In this document: positions 1-10,882 of the stretch, in pieces | Layout: each line of letters starts with the position of its first letter | Position numbering within the stretch: the first letter of the stretch is position 1 | Source of the DNA: Catenaria anguillulae PL171 | Taxonomy: Eukaryota; Blastocladiomycota; Blastocladiomycetes; Blastocladiales; Catenariaceae | Length of the DNA: 64,000 bases | Direction: 5' to 3' | NCBI GenBank assembly: GCA_002102555.1 | Contig: MCFL01000076.1 | Span: 47,348-111,347, forward strand | Notes under the pieces: model-generated | Databases searched by the model: none | What the model was told of the DNA's origin: nothing | The model's input: the letters and a program-made list of their open reading frames with translations, nothing else | Program-made: the position numbers and the translations under genes

Positions 1-3000
1 CCGTCAATGACGCGGCCCACCAACTCGGCCGCCCGCACACTTGCCTGCTCGCGACTCACAACAAAGTACACGCCCTCGCCGCTCACCGCACTCAACACCT
101 CCACGGGCCGGCGCACACGGTCCACATAATGTCTGCGCGTGGCTTGCGCCAACACGGCCTGGAGCTCTGCGGGCAACGCGCACTTGCCAACAGCAGCAGC
201 GACTTGGTGCTCAATGTGTATGCCGACCGCAGGCACAGGCACAAGCAAGTGGCCCACGAAATTGGTTGTGGTCGAGTCGGGCAAGGAAAAGGAGATGAAT
301 GGCTGGCCTGTAGGGCGGTGCATGTACATGAAAGGCGCGGGGCCCGTGTACTTGTGCGGAAAATACTGGCGGGCGAGCGACGCGTGCAACGAGGGCGAGT
401 CGCGCGTGTGTTTGAGAGCCGTGGCCCAGAATGTAGATGATTCCGAGGGCGTTGCGTAGGTTTGAGTCGACGTCGGATGCGTGGATGAGGAAGCGAGGGC
501 AAGCGGAAAGAGTGCATGGGATGTGTCGGTAGCGTGATGCGCGAGAAGCGCGGGTAAGGGCTCATCAACCACCATGTCCATGTCGTCGTCGCTGTCTGAA
601 ATCACGACCACGTTAGACGACTCGGATGCGGGGCGTGGGGCTGAGAGCGTGGGCAGGTATGACGGCCATGTGAGCGGAGCGGGCGGCGCTGATGGGCGCC
701 GTGCTTGCAGTTGCACGGGTGTCACGTCTAGAATGTCGTCGTCGTCGTCGTCGCCGCTTTCGGAATTGTTGACAGGCGACAAACCGTCCTGCTGCGCGAC
801 GTGCGAGAGGGCCGCTGTCGACTGAGGTTGCAATGGGGTCGGGTAACGAGCGTGTACTTCAGATATGGTCGAGTCAAGCGGTGTGGTGGTCGAGGTTGGT
901 TGTCCACGCATTCGAGTTGGCTGCCGGTCCATGGAAGTATGACCACCCCCGAGTTGCGGGCGGAGCGGTAGGGCAACGGCATGCCCCGCTGGCTCGGGCA
1001 TTGGCGATGCGGATTTGCTCGCGGGTTGCCCAACTTGCGGCGGTGTCAATCGTTGCTTGGTATGCTCGGGTAGTTTTGCGGTGGACACGGGTATGGTTGC
1101 GGTCCTTACATGCGGCGGGCCGGTAATCAAGGGCACTTCGACCTCGATCTTTGCGGGCGTGACCCCACGCGGTGGATACGGGTGCAAGTTGTGTCGCCCC
1201 GTGCCCATGCTCTTCCTCGCGACCTGTCGCTCCGCCGCCGCCGACGCCGCCGCCGCAGATGACAAGGACAATGTCGATTCCGACGCGAGTCCCAGCGACC
1301 GCACGCCACCCTCCCATACCTCCCACTCGGCTTCGTCATCGCCTTGGCTGCCCTCCTGATCGCCCTCGTCCCGCTCCTCTTTCCCCACTCCAACCTTACT
1401 TTTGCTCTTGCCCGACCCGTTTGCCAAATGGGACAACTGCACATGAAACCGCACACCTCGCCGTGTCGCATTCGTAAACGAACACGAGCCTGGGGCAAAG
1501 GTGCACGCATACAAGTTGGCGGGCGCGTGCGTGACCACATGCGGCTTGAGGTTGCGTAAGCGCAACACAGTCTTGGAACATCCCGGAAACGAACATTGGA
1601 TCTTTGTACGTGAATGTCTGATAGGAGCGAGCGGTGCAGAGTGATCTTGCTCGAGGTGCAAGGATAGCTGGTCGCAATAGAGTGGCGTTGTCGAGTATTT
1701 GCAGCGTGGAAAGGGGCATGGCGCATGCGAGCAGTTGACTTTGACGTAAAGATCAGCAGGATTGTCTGAGGTGGTACTCGCTGCAGAGCGGGAAGATGCC
1801 GATGAAGCTGGACGTGGTGTGTCCGTTGGCGGTCGCGGGGGTGGTTCGTACGGTGGAGGTGGTGGCAGTTCTGCGGCTGAATCGTACATGGTACCTTGCA
1901 CATCGCCTTGCTCATCGTCATCCTTTGCCAAAGCCCACTCATCCTCCTTGCCGATCCCAACCGCTTCCCTGTTTGTCCACGACAAGATCAACTTTGCCTC
2001 GCGTTCGCTCAACTCTGCTTTGTGCATCCTGGCAGCAATGCTCGCCCTGGCCACGTCCCTCACCTGCTTGTGGTCCGACCCAGGCAACCACATTCCGCCG
2101 TCCTCGTAGACCACATCCAAATACGACACCATCATGTCCAACACCTGGCTTGGTGCCGCAAGCCTGAGTGCATACACCCATGCGGGCATGCCCGCAAGAT
2201 CATGTACTTGCATCCACCGCCTCACCTTGACCGGATGCACCGCCAACAACAACATGAGCATGCTGGCATGCCTGACATGATGCAACGGGGTCCTGCCCGC
2301 CAGATCCACTTGCACCCGGGGTACAAGCCCGCGCTCCAGCAAGTACAAGACACTCTGCTCGGCGCCTACGGCCACGGCCACATCGAGCGGTGACAAGCCC
2401 GCTGTTCCCTCACGCTCCGAGCACAGCGCGCGCGCGACTTGTTCGTGGTGCATAAAGACGAGCGCAGTGAACCGCGGCAAATACGTGTCCCAAGTGCCGC
2501 CCTCCTTGATCCACCGCGCGTATTCAACAGCATCGCCTAGCACGGCATAGTGCATCAAGTTCCATCCCTTGTCGTCAATGGCACGCAGGTCGGTGAGTGC
2601 GGGCACACGCACAATGTTTGGTCCTTGCATCTGGACATGTCCGGCGGATCGAGTCGACATGGGCTCATTGGGCGTTGCGTCCTCCTGCTCCTCCAACCCG
2701 TCTTCGGCGCCATCCAAATCTTTGCCAGGCGGGAGAGACACAAGCCACGCAAACCATGGCCACGACCCGCACAGGGCCGCAACGTGCACGGGTTGAACAG
2801 CGTGTGCGGCGTCAAACGGAGCGTTGAGCATGCGAGGGTGCAGCCAAAAGCCGGGCTCGCGCGTATGTGGCAGGTGGTAGATCAAGGTGGCGAGCGGCGA
2901 GGACGAGTGCGCAAGTGTCGAGTGGCCGAGGCAGGTGACAATGGCACGCGTGTGGTTGCGAATGGCGGCCGAGCCCGAGACTGGGATTGCTGACAGGTGC

Positions 3001-3152
3001 GCTGGATCAGCATCGGCATGATCTGGATCGAGGGTGAGCATGGAATGTTGCGCCCGAGGTGGATGATAGGCGGTGGCCATCATTTCTTGGGAATCATTGG
3101 GTTGGAACGCTGCAGAGTTGATTGCATCGAGTTGACAAGTAAACACTTGCAT
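1..3152 (-). CDS. Ankyrin-repeat / C2H2 zinc-finger protein with SUMO-interacting motif, 3' end off window
   Basis: A single uninterrupted minus-strand frame of about 1,050 codons runs off the left edge without a stop. The first in-frame ATG is at 3152; a second ATG pair at 3083/3080 is an alternative start. Residues about 193-300 contain degenerate ankyrin-like repeats (KGWNLMHYA, GLSPLDVAV, GRTPLHHV). Residues about 472-571 carry three successive C2H2-type fingers with spacings C-x4-C-x14-H-x4-H, C-x4-C-x12-H-x3-H and C-x6-C-x12-H-x4-H. Residues 848-860 hold VVVISDSDDDMD, a hydrophobic core followed by serine and acid as in SUMO-interacting motifs. The linkers are rich in Pro, Ser and Ala. 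The last 120 visible residues look folded but I do not recognise them. Inference: a nuclear regulatory or chromatin protein that may bind SUMO and nucleic acid. The exact family is unknown. Confidence 0.7.
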   Translation of the reverse strand, partial: MQVFTCQLDAINSAAFQPNDSQEMMATAYHPPRAQHSMLTLDPDHADADPAHLSAIPVSGSAAIRNHTRAIVTCLGHSTLAHSSSPLATLIYHLPHTREPGFWLHPRMLNAPFDAAHAVQPVHVAALCGSWPWFAWLVSLPPGKDLDGAEDGLEEQEDATPNEPMSTRSAGHVQMQGPNIVRVPALTDLRAIDDKGWNLMHYAVLGDAVEYARWIKEGGTWDTYLPRFTALVFMHHEQVARALCSEREGTAGLSPLDVAVAVGAEQSVLYLLERGLVPRVQVDLAGRTPLHHVRHASMLMLLLAVHPVKVRRWMQVHDLAGMPAWVYALRLAAPSQVLDMMVSYLDVVYEDGGMWLPGSDHKQVRDVARASIAARMHKAELSEREAKLILSWTNREAVGIGKEDEWALAKDDDEQGDVQGTMYDSAAELPPPPPYEPPPRPPTDTPRPASSASSRSAASTTSDNPADLYVKVNCSHAPCPFPRCKYSTTPLYCDQLSLHLEQDHSAPLAPIRHSRTKIQCSFPGCSKTVLRLRNLKPHVVTHAPANLYACTFAPGSCSFTNATRRGVRFHVQLSHLANGSGKSKSKVGVGKEERDEGDQEGSQGDDEAEWEVWEGGVRSLGLASESTLSLSSAAAASAAAERQVARKSMGTGRHNLHPYPPRGVTPAKIEVEVPLITGPPHVRTATIPVSTAKLPEHTKQRLTPPQVGQPASKSASPMPEPAGHAVALPLRPQLGGGHTSMDRQPTRMRGQPTSTTTPLDSTISEVHARYPTPLQPQSTAALSHVAQQDGLSPVNNSESGDDDDDDILDVTPVQLQARRPSAPPAPLTWPSYLPTLSAPRPASESSNVVVISDSDDDMDMVVDEPLPALLAHHATDTSHALFPLALASSSTHPTSTQTYATPSESSTFWATALKHTRDSPSLHASLARQYFPHKYTGPAPFMYMHRPTGQPFISFSLPDSTTTNFVGHLLVPVPAVGIHIEHQVAAAVGKCALPAELQAVLAQATRRHYVDRVRRPVEVLSAVSGEGVYFVVSREQASVRAAELVGRVID

Positions 3153-3766
3153 CCAGAGGGCAATCAATCTTCGTGTGCACGTGTGATATTGGCCATGGCG
3201 CCGCCGCGTGGATGGCAATGTTTGTCCGCATCGGGGCAGGCACCGACTCGATCGGCCGTCTCGGTATCATCATCGCTCTCGTAGATTCAATCCGTCCTAC
3301 CTGCCCCAATTGCTCTCCACGTCCCTGCGACACCAGCTGGTTATATACAAAATGCCTCCGTCGACGGCATGCTATGCACAGTCTGTTATATTGCTCGCAT
3401 ATGTCCCAATTTCCATTCACAGGCCCTGCCGCTGTTGCGTACCGTTCATCATCTTCCCTGATTCCCCTCCACAGCTCTCGCCATGTCCTGTTACCCAGCA
3501 GACTTCCTCCAAACGCCCAAATGTGGAGGGAACTATACCAGTCCAACATTGAACACAATGAACACATGAACATCAACCAGTCAACAGCGTGACGAACCCG
3601 AGGAAGAACGAGGATTGCATGTGCCCACTCAATGGAATAACAATGTCAACATGAGCCATGAGTGAAACAACAGTGACGGAGAGGAAATGGTAAGAAAGGA
3701 ACGGAAATGCGCAACTTCGGGACACACGACGGACTCGACAACAATCATCAGCCCTGATAGAATCTA
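3153..3766. other. Intergenic region between two minus-strand genes
   Basis: This holds the presumed promoter of the ankyrin/zinc-finger gene and the 3' untranslated region of the V-ATPase gene. No conserved coding, RNA or repeat signal was seen. Confidence 0.5.
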
Positions 3767-6522
3767 TCAGTCCTCCAACACATCCTTGAACGCAAACGGC
3801 ACAAACTTGTGCCCGCTGCCCTCGTAAAACTTGTTGTTGAACTCGACCCAATGCAACCTGAGCGCGTGCAAAAACGCCGACAAGCCCTCCATGCCCAACA
3901 AGATGAACACGGTACCCCCCATAAACATGGGGAAAATCACCACGAGAAAGATGGGCTGCAACACCGGGTTGGTCATTTTGAACACACTGGCCAGGGTCAT
4001 GTCCCACAACACCTCCGACAACTGGGCATGGGCAAGCGACAGCGCCCACAACCGTAAGTACGAGGCCGTGTTGGAAATGCACCCAAGACAGTACTCGATC
4101 GTGTGAATGACTTGGTCAATCACAATGGACCCGAAATCAAACGGCCCGTCGTCGTGGCCGTGGCCACCGCCACCGCCACCATGTGCATCTGCCGGAGCGC
4201 CGGCGCCGTGGCCCGCCTCGATGGTGCCCGCGTTGGGCACAAGTGCCGCACTCGAGCCCGTGTTTGTGTGATCGCTCGCAAGCGTCGGATGTGTTGACGC
4301 GCCGCCCGCAAGTGCAGGCGTTTGCTCCTCCTCGTGCGCATTGTGGGCAAGCACGCCATACCCTTGGGCAACGGTCCGGTCATGGGCCTTCTTGAGCAAG
4401 TAGGGCTTGATGCACAGCATCCAGGGGACACACACGAGGGCAATGAGCACGAGCGCGACTTGGACCGTGCCTTGACCCGAGTAGAGCTGCTCGGACGGCT
4501 TGACCTGGCCCGGCTGCAGGAACATAAAGATGAGCATGTTGAGCAATCCAGGCGGCGACCCGGCCCCGGGCGCGTTCCAGTTGACAGCCCACTTGTACAC
4601 AATGCACACGACCAGGTACCCGAAAATGGCTTGCATGAAGAGCACCTGCGGCACAAACATGCACCACACGTTGATTTGCTTCTTGTAATGCAAGTGGTTG
4701 GCCAGCGACAAGAAGGTGGCAAACGTCATGTGAATGACGCCCAGCACAATCGACATTTTCATCTTGTACGAGTTGGTGAACAAGAGCTTGTTTTCCGCGA
4801 GCTGCCACGCCCAATCCACGCCAAACGGATACGTGCCGACTTTTTGGCCCACAAGTTGGCCCGCGGCCTTGTCCTCGACATACTTCCACCCAGACGGGAA
4901 AATGGACATCATGCGCGAAAACGCATCGTTGTAAATCAAGCCCGTGAACACGGAAAAGATGCCCATGAGCAGCAGCATGTACCGGCCCCCGTACACCATG
5001 CCAAACATTTCCGAATTCTTTGCCTTGGCGCGCAGCGAGTCTTCCTTTGCGCACATCCACACGGCAAACGCAAGCAGCAAGATGCCGTGGCCAAAATCGC
5101 CAAACATGACGGCAAACAAGAAGGGGAACGTGATGACGGAAAAGAGCGCCGGATTGACTTCGCGGTACCGAGCAATGCCGTACGCATCGATGATCTCTTG
5201 AAACCCAGACGTCAACTTGTTGCGCTTGTGGTACGTGGGCGGCACGCGCGCTGTGCGCAGCACGTTCAAGATGGACGGAATCACGCCCCTCGTGGCTTCC
5301 TTGGCCACCGTCAATGCTTGCTGAATCTGAGGAATTGCTTCGGTCGGGCACCACCCTTCGGCCACGAGCGTCTTGCCGCCGCCATTGGCGTCCGATGCAA
5401 ACAAGTTCATGGTGTGGTACACGGCCTTTTCCTTTGCAATCATAACGCGCCACGCTCCCACCATGTCGGCAAGTTTGCCAAGCTCGTGGCGCTTGGTGGC
5501 ATTGGTGTTGAAGAGCACCTGGTTGAGATCGTCAAGCCGCTGGCGCACCTCGGCCGCGTCGGCGCGGCGCTTTTCCGAGTTTGCGTCCACAGGGTACAGC
5601 GTGGCGCCCAGCGATTCAGACAAGCGCCGGATCTTGTCGAGGGTTTCGCGGCCGTGCGCAAAGATGGCAAACACGTTCTTGTGCATGGACTCGTCCGTCA
5701 CGGGGTCCACAATCACTTCGTGGATCTCGGCCGATTTCAAGTACAAGTTGCCGCGCAGGGCACGCCACAGGATGCGCTCAAAAGCGGGCAGTTTGCGGCG
5801 TTCAATCACGCCCGCGACAAACCTGTTTTTTTTTTTTTTCCCGAGTTAAGTGAGTGGGCTGGTTATCTAACTCAATCAAGAAGACTTGAACAACAAATGT
5901 ACCCAAGATGCGTGGTAACACCACCGCCCAGCGCGCCGGCCTCGACATCGGCCGTGATGGGCATCGAGTCCTCGTCGGCGCCCGTGATTTCCTCGCGGTG
6001 CTGCTCGGCATCATCGAAAAAGCCAGCCGTCTCCCTCAACACGTGACCCATTTCCGTCAGCTCCAAAAACTTTTTGTTGAACGTGGTTTGCGAATTGTTC
6101 ATTTGCACAATCCTGGCCTCGGACTCGCCCAAGAGCAAATCGAGCTCGTCAATGTCCTGCTGGCGGCGCGCATAGTTGGTCGTGCCCCCAGCGATTCCGG
6201 GGGCGGCAAACTGGTTGACCGTGACATTGGCCTTTTCGGCTTGCGCAACGAGATAGCGCAGGCGGCGGTCCATTTCGTCGAGGCGCCGGATCTCACGCAC
6301 ATACGTGCGCTGGAAGGCAGTGACGGTCGGGTTCAGGTCGCGGAATTGCACAAGCCCGACTTCGCCCAGCTCCGACACGGTGGCCAGGGCAATGTCCGAG
6401 GGGATGTACAATTGGATCAGCGACATGGGCTCGGAGCGAAAGTAGGTTGTCGAGTAGTCTGGCGCAGCGGCCGCGTTGCCGCCCGCGGTGCCCGTGGTGG
6501 TGGGGAGGAGCGCAGACGCCAT
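3767..6522 (-). CDS. VPH1: V-type proton ATPase subunit a (Vph1/Stv1 family)
   Basis: The membrane-embedded a subunit of the Vo sector, which forms the proton half-channels of the vacuolar/endomembrane ATPase. Two exons: 6522..5903 and 5822..3767, with an 80-bp intron 5823..5902 (GTACAT...ACAG). Splicing joins ...THLG to FVAGVIERRKLPAFERIL, as expected for the family, and gives 891 residues, slightly longer than yeast Vph1. The N-terminal cytosolic half starts with the typical FRSEPMSLIQLYIPSDIA. The C-terminal half has multiple membrane helices and SYLRLWALSLAHAQLSEVLW, which carries the family's essential channel arginine. A Gly/His-rich loop (GGGGGHGHDDG) precedes this segment. The intron's 3' end is unusual: a 14-nt A tract on the coding strand lies directly before the CAG acceptor. 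It is divergent from the Mg-chelatase-like gene over a short shared spacer. Confidence 0.95.
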
Positions 6523-6886
6523 GGTGAGAGGAGGTTGGCTTGATGAATGGCGTTGCTTGTTGATGGCAACCGGACAGCGTGGTGAGTGTAGGGAAGAGCG
6601 GGATGGTTGGTAATTGGGTGTAGATCGAATCAGGCGCGTGCGAATGCACAGAGTGGCAATGCTTGATGCGATGTACGAATACCGATAAAGGATCAGGACT
6701 TTGAATCAACTCTATTAGTCAATATTCATTTGCCAACAGCGCACAGACGATTGAGGTGGCCCAAATGATCATCGATGGAAGCAAAGTGGAAGTCAGGTGG
6801 AATACTCTGGACGAACTCTGCAAAAATACATATGTATGGATCAGCTATACACTGTCGCACATTCGCATTTAAATGCGCACTACACG
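6523..6886. promoter_or_regulatory. Shared divergent promoter region (V-ATPase a / Mg-chelatase-like copy 1)
   Basis: This 364-bp spacer lies between two head-to-head start codons, so both promoters must be here. No specific element was identified. Sequence similarity with the second Mg-chelatase-like copy stops at about the start codon, so this promoter is not shared with that copy. Confidence 0.4.
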
Positions 6887-8530
6887 ATGAATGACGCTAA
6901 ATCAACTCCAGCGGCTGCAGAAACTCTGTGGAATCTGCGCCATGTGACCAAAACTTTGCAAGGTGACAGTTCACAAGATCTAGTAGAGCTGATTGGCACT
7001 TTGGCTGCGTGTGCTTTTGCCAATCGGCACGCTGTGGTCTTGACTCCTGCTGCAGCTGTTCAACCAACCATCAGTGCCATTCGCGACATTGCCTCCCAAG
7101 TCTTCCAAGCATCCTCGGTTTGCATCCATCTACCCCTCCATCTCAGCAATGCACAAGCAGCATCATCATCATCACCATCGGCTTCAGCTTCAGCTTCAGC
7201 TTCAGCCGCCGCAGACCCAATCCCCTCTCCAAACCATCTCACAGCCTCTTCCTCTTCCTTCCCCGTTGTCAACAACCACAACCAGATTCAAAATGACAAT
7301 CACCGTGACCACACACCGCTCCTCAGTGGCCGCTCTTTCGAGCCTTTTCCATCACTTGCCGCCGTTTCACAACCTCATGAACCCGCCGACCTGAACCGCC
7401 TCTTCCAATCCCAACTGATCCTCCCTGCTGCAAACCACGCATCCGACCCAATTATCCACACATCGCGCACAACACGACATGCCACAATGGACTCGATTTC
7501 CGCTGCCTCTGTCTCGGCATCCAACAACAACAATACCATTGGCAACAACACGTTGCTTCGACGTCGCCTCATTTCGCTCCCAGGAGGAGGTGCAGGTGCT
7601 CGCTCAACATCAAACACACAATCACATCGGCGGTCACTTGTCGATCCACTGGCCAACCCATCGACGACTTCAGCGCCGCCACCTTCACATGGAGTTGCCA
7701 ACGTTGGTGTGCTTGTCCTCAACGAAAACAGCACCAAGCTCGATGTGCAAGTGCAAGAGGCCATGCTCGAGGTGATGCACTCGGGCCATGTCAATGATGG
7801 CCGGCATTTGGTCCCGCTGCCCAGCAATCACAAGCAAGGTCTATTCATGTGGGTCGTGGTGGTGCCTTACCGTGATGGGATTGGTGCGGGTGACCAGCAA
7901 GTTGGGTTTCCCAAAGTCGGAATGTGTGCTCAACTGGTCCGTGTTTCCCATCAACGCTTCAGTCCACACATCAAGAGACTGACCGATTTACCAGTATTTA
8001 CCGGTACATTCATAGATGACCCACTTTCTCTTTTCCACCATCCTCACCTCTGCCCCAGCAGCCTCACCCATGTTTCCCAATCCTTTGCCAGCCAATCTCC
8101 ACCTCACACCTGCTCGTCTCTCCCAACTCCTGGCCCTTCACCCGCCCGCGCCAATCCACATGGACATTCGCAGATACCTGCACGACCTGCTCGTCTCGCT
8201 CCGCACATGTTTCCCAACGATTCCAATTGCCGCCAACCTGGTCAACGAATGGATCCTGGCGCTCAACGTGGTTTGTCACCCGAGCATGTATGGCGTGAGC
8301 TCCAGTGTGGTCACGCCGGACGTGGTGCAATGGGTGGTGACTCGTGTCGTGGTGCATCGGATTCTGATTGGGACGGCTTGCATCGGTGGTGGCAGTCGCA
8401 GTGGCAGGAAGCGTGCAAAGGGGAAGGTAGCGAGTGTCAAGGAGGTGGTGCAGAGGGTCGCCTGGGCCGTCGAGAGAGTCGAGATACCCGTGTGACTGAA
8501 GTACTTGAAATGCATGCAGTCACCATTTTA
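6880..8530 (+). repeat. Inverted gene duplication, arm 1 (pairs with 20097-21735)
   Basis: About 1.65 kb is nearly identical to the reverse complement of 20097-21735. Similarity begins within a few bases of the start codon and ends about 35 bases after the stop. The intron is retained, so this is a DNA-level duplication and not a retrocopy. Small indels, such as an extra in-frame run in LVELIGTLA, distinguish the copies. Confidence 0.9.
6887..8495 (+). CDS. Fungal Mg-chelatase/AAA-like protein, copy 1
   Basis: Two exons, 6887..7936 and 8016..8495, separated by a 79-bp intron with donor GTCCGT and acceptor CATAG; 509 residues. The in-frame TAG at 8013 forces the acceptor position, and exon phases agree. 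The start was chosen at MNDAKS because similarity with the paralogue at 20134-21727 begins there, although an upstream in-frame ATG exists at 6797. Resemblance to the fungal family annotated as magnesium-chelatase-like is seen in an N-terminal block (LIGTLAACAFANRHAVVL), a central block (VGVLVLNENSTKLDVQVQEA) and a C-terminal block with RRYLHDLLVSLRT and VTPDVVQWVVTRVVVHRI. No Walker A motif is visible, so ATPase activity is doubtful. A long Ser/Ala/Asn/His-rich insert lies between blocks, including [10 protein letters not shown] from a CTTCAG hexamer repeat near 7183-7206. Family call is from memory of conserved blocks; function unknown. Confidence 0.6.
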
Positions 8531-8891
8531 GTTTGTGGTTGATGCACATGAGCAATCACACAGACCGGGACAGCGATTACAGGGGGTGGTACTTGAAAGA
8601 GGTCGAAACGGTCGTTACCTCGGCAAGTGACAGGGTGAGACTTTTTTCAGAGTTGCAGCAGCAGAGTTTCGAGGAGGAAGCTCATTTAGTGACTTGGCCA
8701 TGTTGCGGATAGAGGCTTTCGTCCGGCATTGAGATGTGCCAAACGATTCATTGCACGGGCGTTCGAACACTCCGAGCAACAGGAGGTTTACATGAAGCTT
8801 GGGTAAAAAGTATGCATTCGACACGTGAACAACGGGAACCACTCAACCGCCCTTCTTCCTTGACAGCCTCAATGCACGACCATGGCAGAGG
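8531..8891. other. Intergenic, convergent 3' ends
   Basis: Spacer of about 360 bp between the ends of the Mg-chelatase-like gene (+) and HEM2 (-). Nothing else was recognised. Confidence 0.5.
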
Positions 8892-9920
8892 TTACTGCTG
8901 ATCCTCCTTGAGCCACTGCAGCACCATGGGCGTGTAATACGTGATCAAAATGGTAGCCCCTGCCCTCAACCCCGCCTCCAAACTCTCCTTGACAGCATCC
9001 TTGAGCTGATACACGCCGGCCTGCGCGCCATGCCACAGCATGGCATACTCGCCGCTGACCTGATAAATGGCCACGGGCACATCGGGCGCCAAGTCTGCGG
9101 CATCCCTGACCACGTCCAAGTACGGATACCCGGGTTTCACCATGATCATGTCTGCACCCTCGGCCACGTCGCGCACAATGGCGCGCCGGGCAAGTTTGCG
9201 CGACCCAGGCGGCAGCTGGTAGCACTTGCGGTCGCCCATGCCTGGCGCCGACTTTGCAGCATCGCGAAAGGGCCCGTAAAACACAGACGCAAATTTGGCC
9301 GAGTACGCCATGACGGCCACGTTGCTGAGCTTGTGGTTGTTGAGTGCGCGCTTGATGGCCAGAATGCGATTGTCCATCATGTCCGATGGTGCAATGATGT
9401 GTGCGCCGGCTTGCGCATAGTGCACGGCAATGTTTGCGAGCTGGGCAATCGATGCGTCATTGTCGAGTGCTTGCGTGTCGTAGTTTGTCAAGATGCCGCA
9501 GTGCCCGTGGTCCGTGTACGGGCACAAGCACACGTCGACGGCAAGCAGCAGTTGTGGAAAGTGTTTGCGCAGGGCGCGCAAAGCAAGCACCACGGGCGTG
9601 TTTGGGTCGAGTGCCGCAGACCCGTGGTTGTCCTTTGGGATGCGCGAGGGCACGCCAAACAGAATGACGGATTGCAGGCCCAGGGCAACGAGCGGCGTCA
9701 GGTGCGCAATGAGGGCATTGGGCGCAGCAAAGCGCGATTGGCCGGGTAGCGTTGGGATGGGCTCGACAGCGTCCGGGTTGGGGTCGTCCGTGACAAAGAC
9801 CGGATACATGAGTGCGGCGGCCGAGAGTTGCGGGTGCGACTGGGTCCAGGCACGCAGCGTCGGGTGCTGGTTGGACGGGTGCAGGCGGACGGGGAGCGAT
9901 TGCTGTTGCTGGGAGGTCAT
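8892..9920 (-). CDS. HEM2: Delta-aminolevulinic acid dehydratase (porphobilinogen synthase)
   Basis: Condenses two 5-aminolevulinate molecules into porphobilinogen, the second step of heme synthesis, in the cytosol. Intronless, 342 residues, full length for the family. The active-site zinc cysteines are C131, C133 and C141 in [12 protein letters not shown]. The two catalytic lysines are K209 ([14 protein letters not shown]) and K262 ([12 protein letters not shown]), the second being the Schiff-base lysine. Other family blocks include YPVFV near the N-terminus and the C-terminal [10 protein letters not shown]. The start ATG gives the usual short N-terminal arm ([15 protein letters not shown]). 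It is divergent from the dCache gene, across a spacer of about 960 bp. No sign of damage. Confidence 0.97.
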   Translation of the reverse strand: MTSQQQQSLPVRLHPSNQHPTLRAWTQSHPQLSAAALMYPVFVTDDPNPDAVEPIPTLPGQSRFAAPNALIAHLTPLVALGLQSVILFGVPSRIPKDNHGSAALDPNTPVVLALRALRKHFPQLLLAVDVCLCPYTDHGHCGILTNYDTQALDNDASIAQLANIAVHYAQAGAHIIAPSDMMDNRILAIKRALNNHKLSNVAVMAYSAKFASVFYGPFRDAAKSAPGMGDRKCYQLPPGSRKLARRAIVRDVAEGADMIMVKPGYPYLDVVRDAADLAPDVPVAIYQVSGEYAMLWHGAQAGVYQLKDAVKESLEAGLRAGATILITYYTPMVLQWLKEDQQ

Positions 9921-10882
9921 GTTGGTGTCGTTATTGATTCAGTCCATGAAGGTGGATAAATGTACCAAAGAGCATAAACCATGCAGTCCTGAATCCTCGG
10001 AATATCCACTTTTGGATCAGAGATACAGAAGCACATCGGGCCGCCGATTTGACGTGTGTTGCGACACGACTCGAGGTCACTCCACTCCACTCCTCGCGAG
10101 CTCGCCAACACAAACCAGGCCCATGGCATCCGTTTCCCACAACAAACAAACAGTAAGTAGAAGAACTACATGCACGATCGATGCCCCGCTCGAGAAGACG
10201 ACTGCATCCCAAATACGTGCTTTGCGCGACAGAATGAACTGGTAAAGTTTGTTCCAATTCACAGGACATATTTCCTCTGCCACTTCCTGAGAGACTCTGG
10301 GTGCCAAGAACTCGGCATTGGTAATTCGCTACGCTTACTAACAACCTCCCCCTCCCTGCTTCACTTCCACAAAGTTTTCACTGCAACTCGCACATGCGGA
10401 TAGTTTCCAGCTTCAACCTTCATCGAGAAAGCTATCCGACGTCGACCAAGAAGCGTTTTCTGGCAATATGTAACGCGCGAAAACACGAATCTCGGGCCAA
10501 GAGGCCAGAGGCACCCAGAACGAAAGTTGACGTCATTGCTTCTGCGTCACCAAATAATTACTGGAATTCCGCCCACAGCTGCGAACATTGAACGTGCATT
10601 GGATTCATCCAACAATTGGGCTTCACGATACCGCCACTGAGGTTCCACACATGTATCGGTCCAGAATATGACCAGGATGATTGTATCACCTAGATCACAC
10701 TCCTGTTATTGGGCAGCACCAACCCACTTTGCGCATACCATCCATTATCATCACTCGAGCAGCGAGCCCGCTGATTTACTCTCACATACACAATAACCAC
10801 CTCCACAACGACAACAACAACTCCAATCGCGTCGACAAACGTCACAGCCCCACACACCCAACACTACGCGAAATTTCCTATA
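9921..10882. promoter_or_regulatory. Long divergent spacer between HEM2 and dCache sensor gene
   Basis: 962 bp between head-to-head starts. It must contain both promoters. Short frames on both strands look random. No defined motif was assigned. Confidence 0.4.

Noticed and set aside
4322-6046. A 574-codon plus-strand frame antisense to the V-ATPase gene
   Set aside because: Antisense shadow caused by GC-rich codon usage; the minus-strand protein is clearly conserved.
6887-9920. A tetrapyrrole gene cluster formed by the Mg-chelatase-like gene and HEM2
   Set aside because: The chelatase-like protein lacks a visible P-loop, and the second copy lies next to unrelated genes; adjacency looks accidental.
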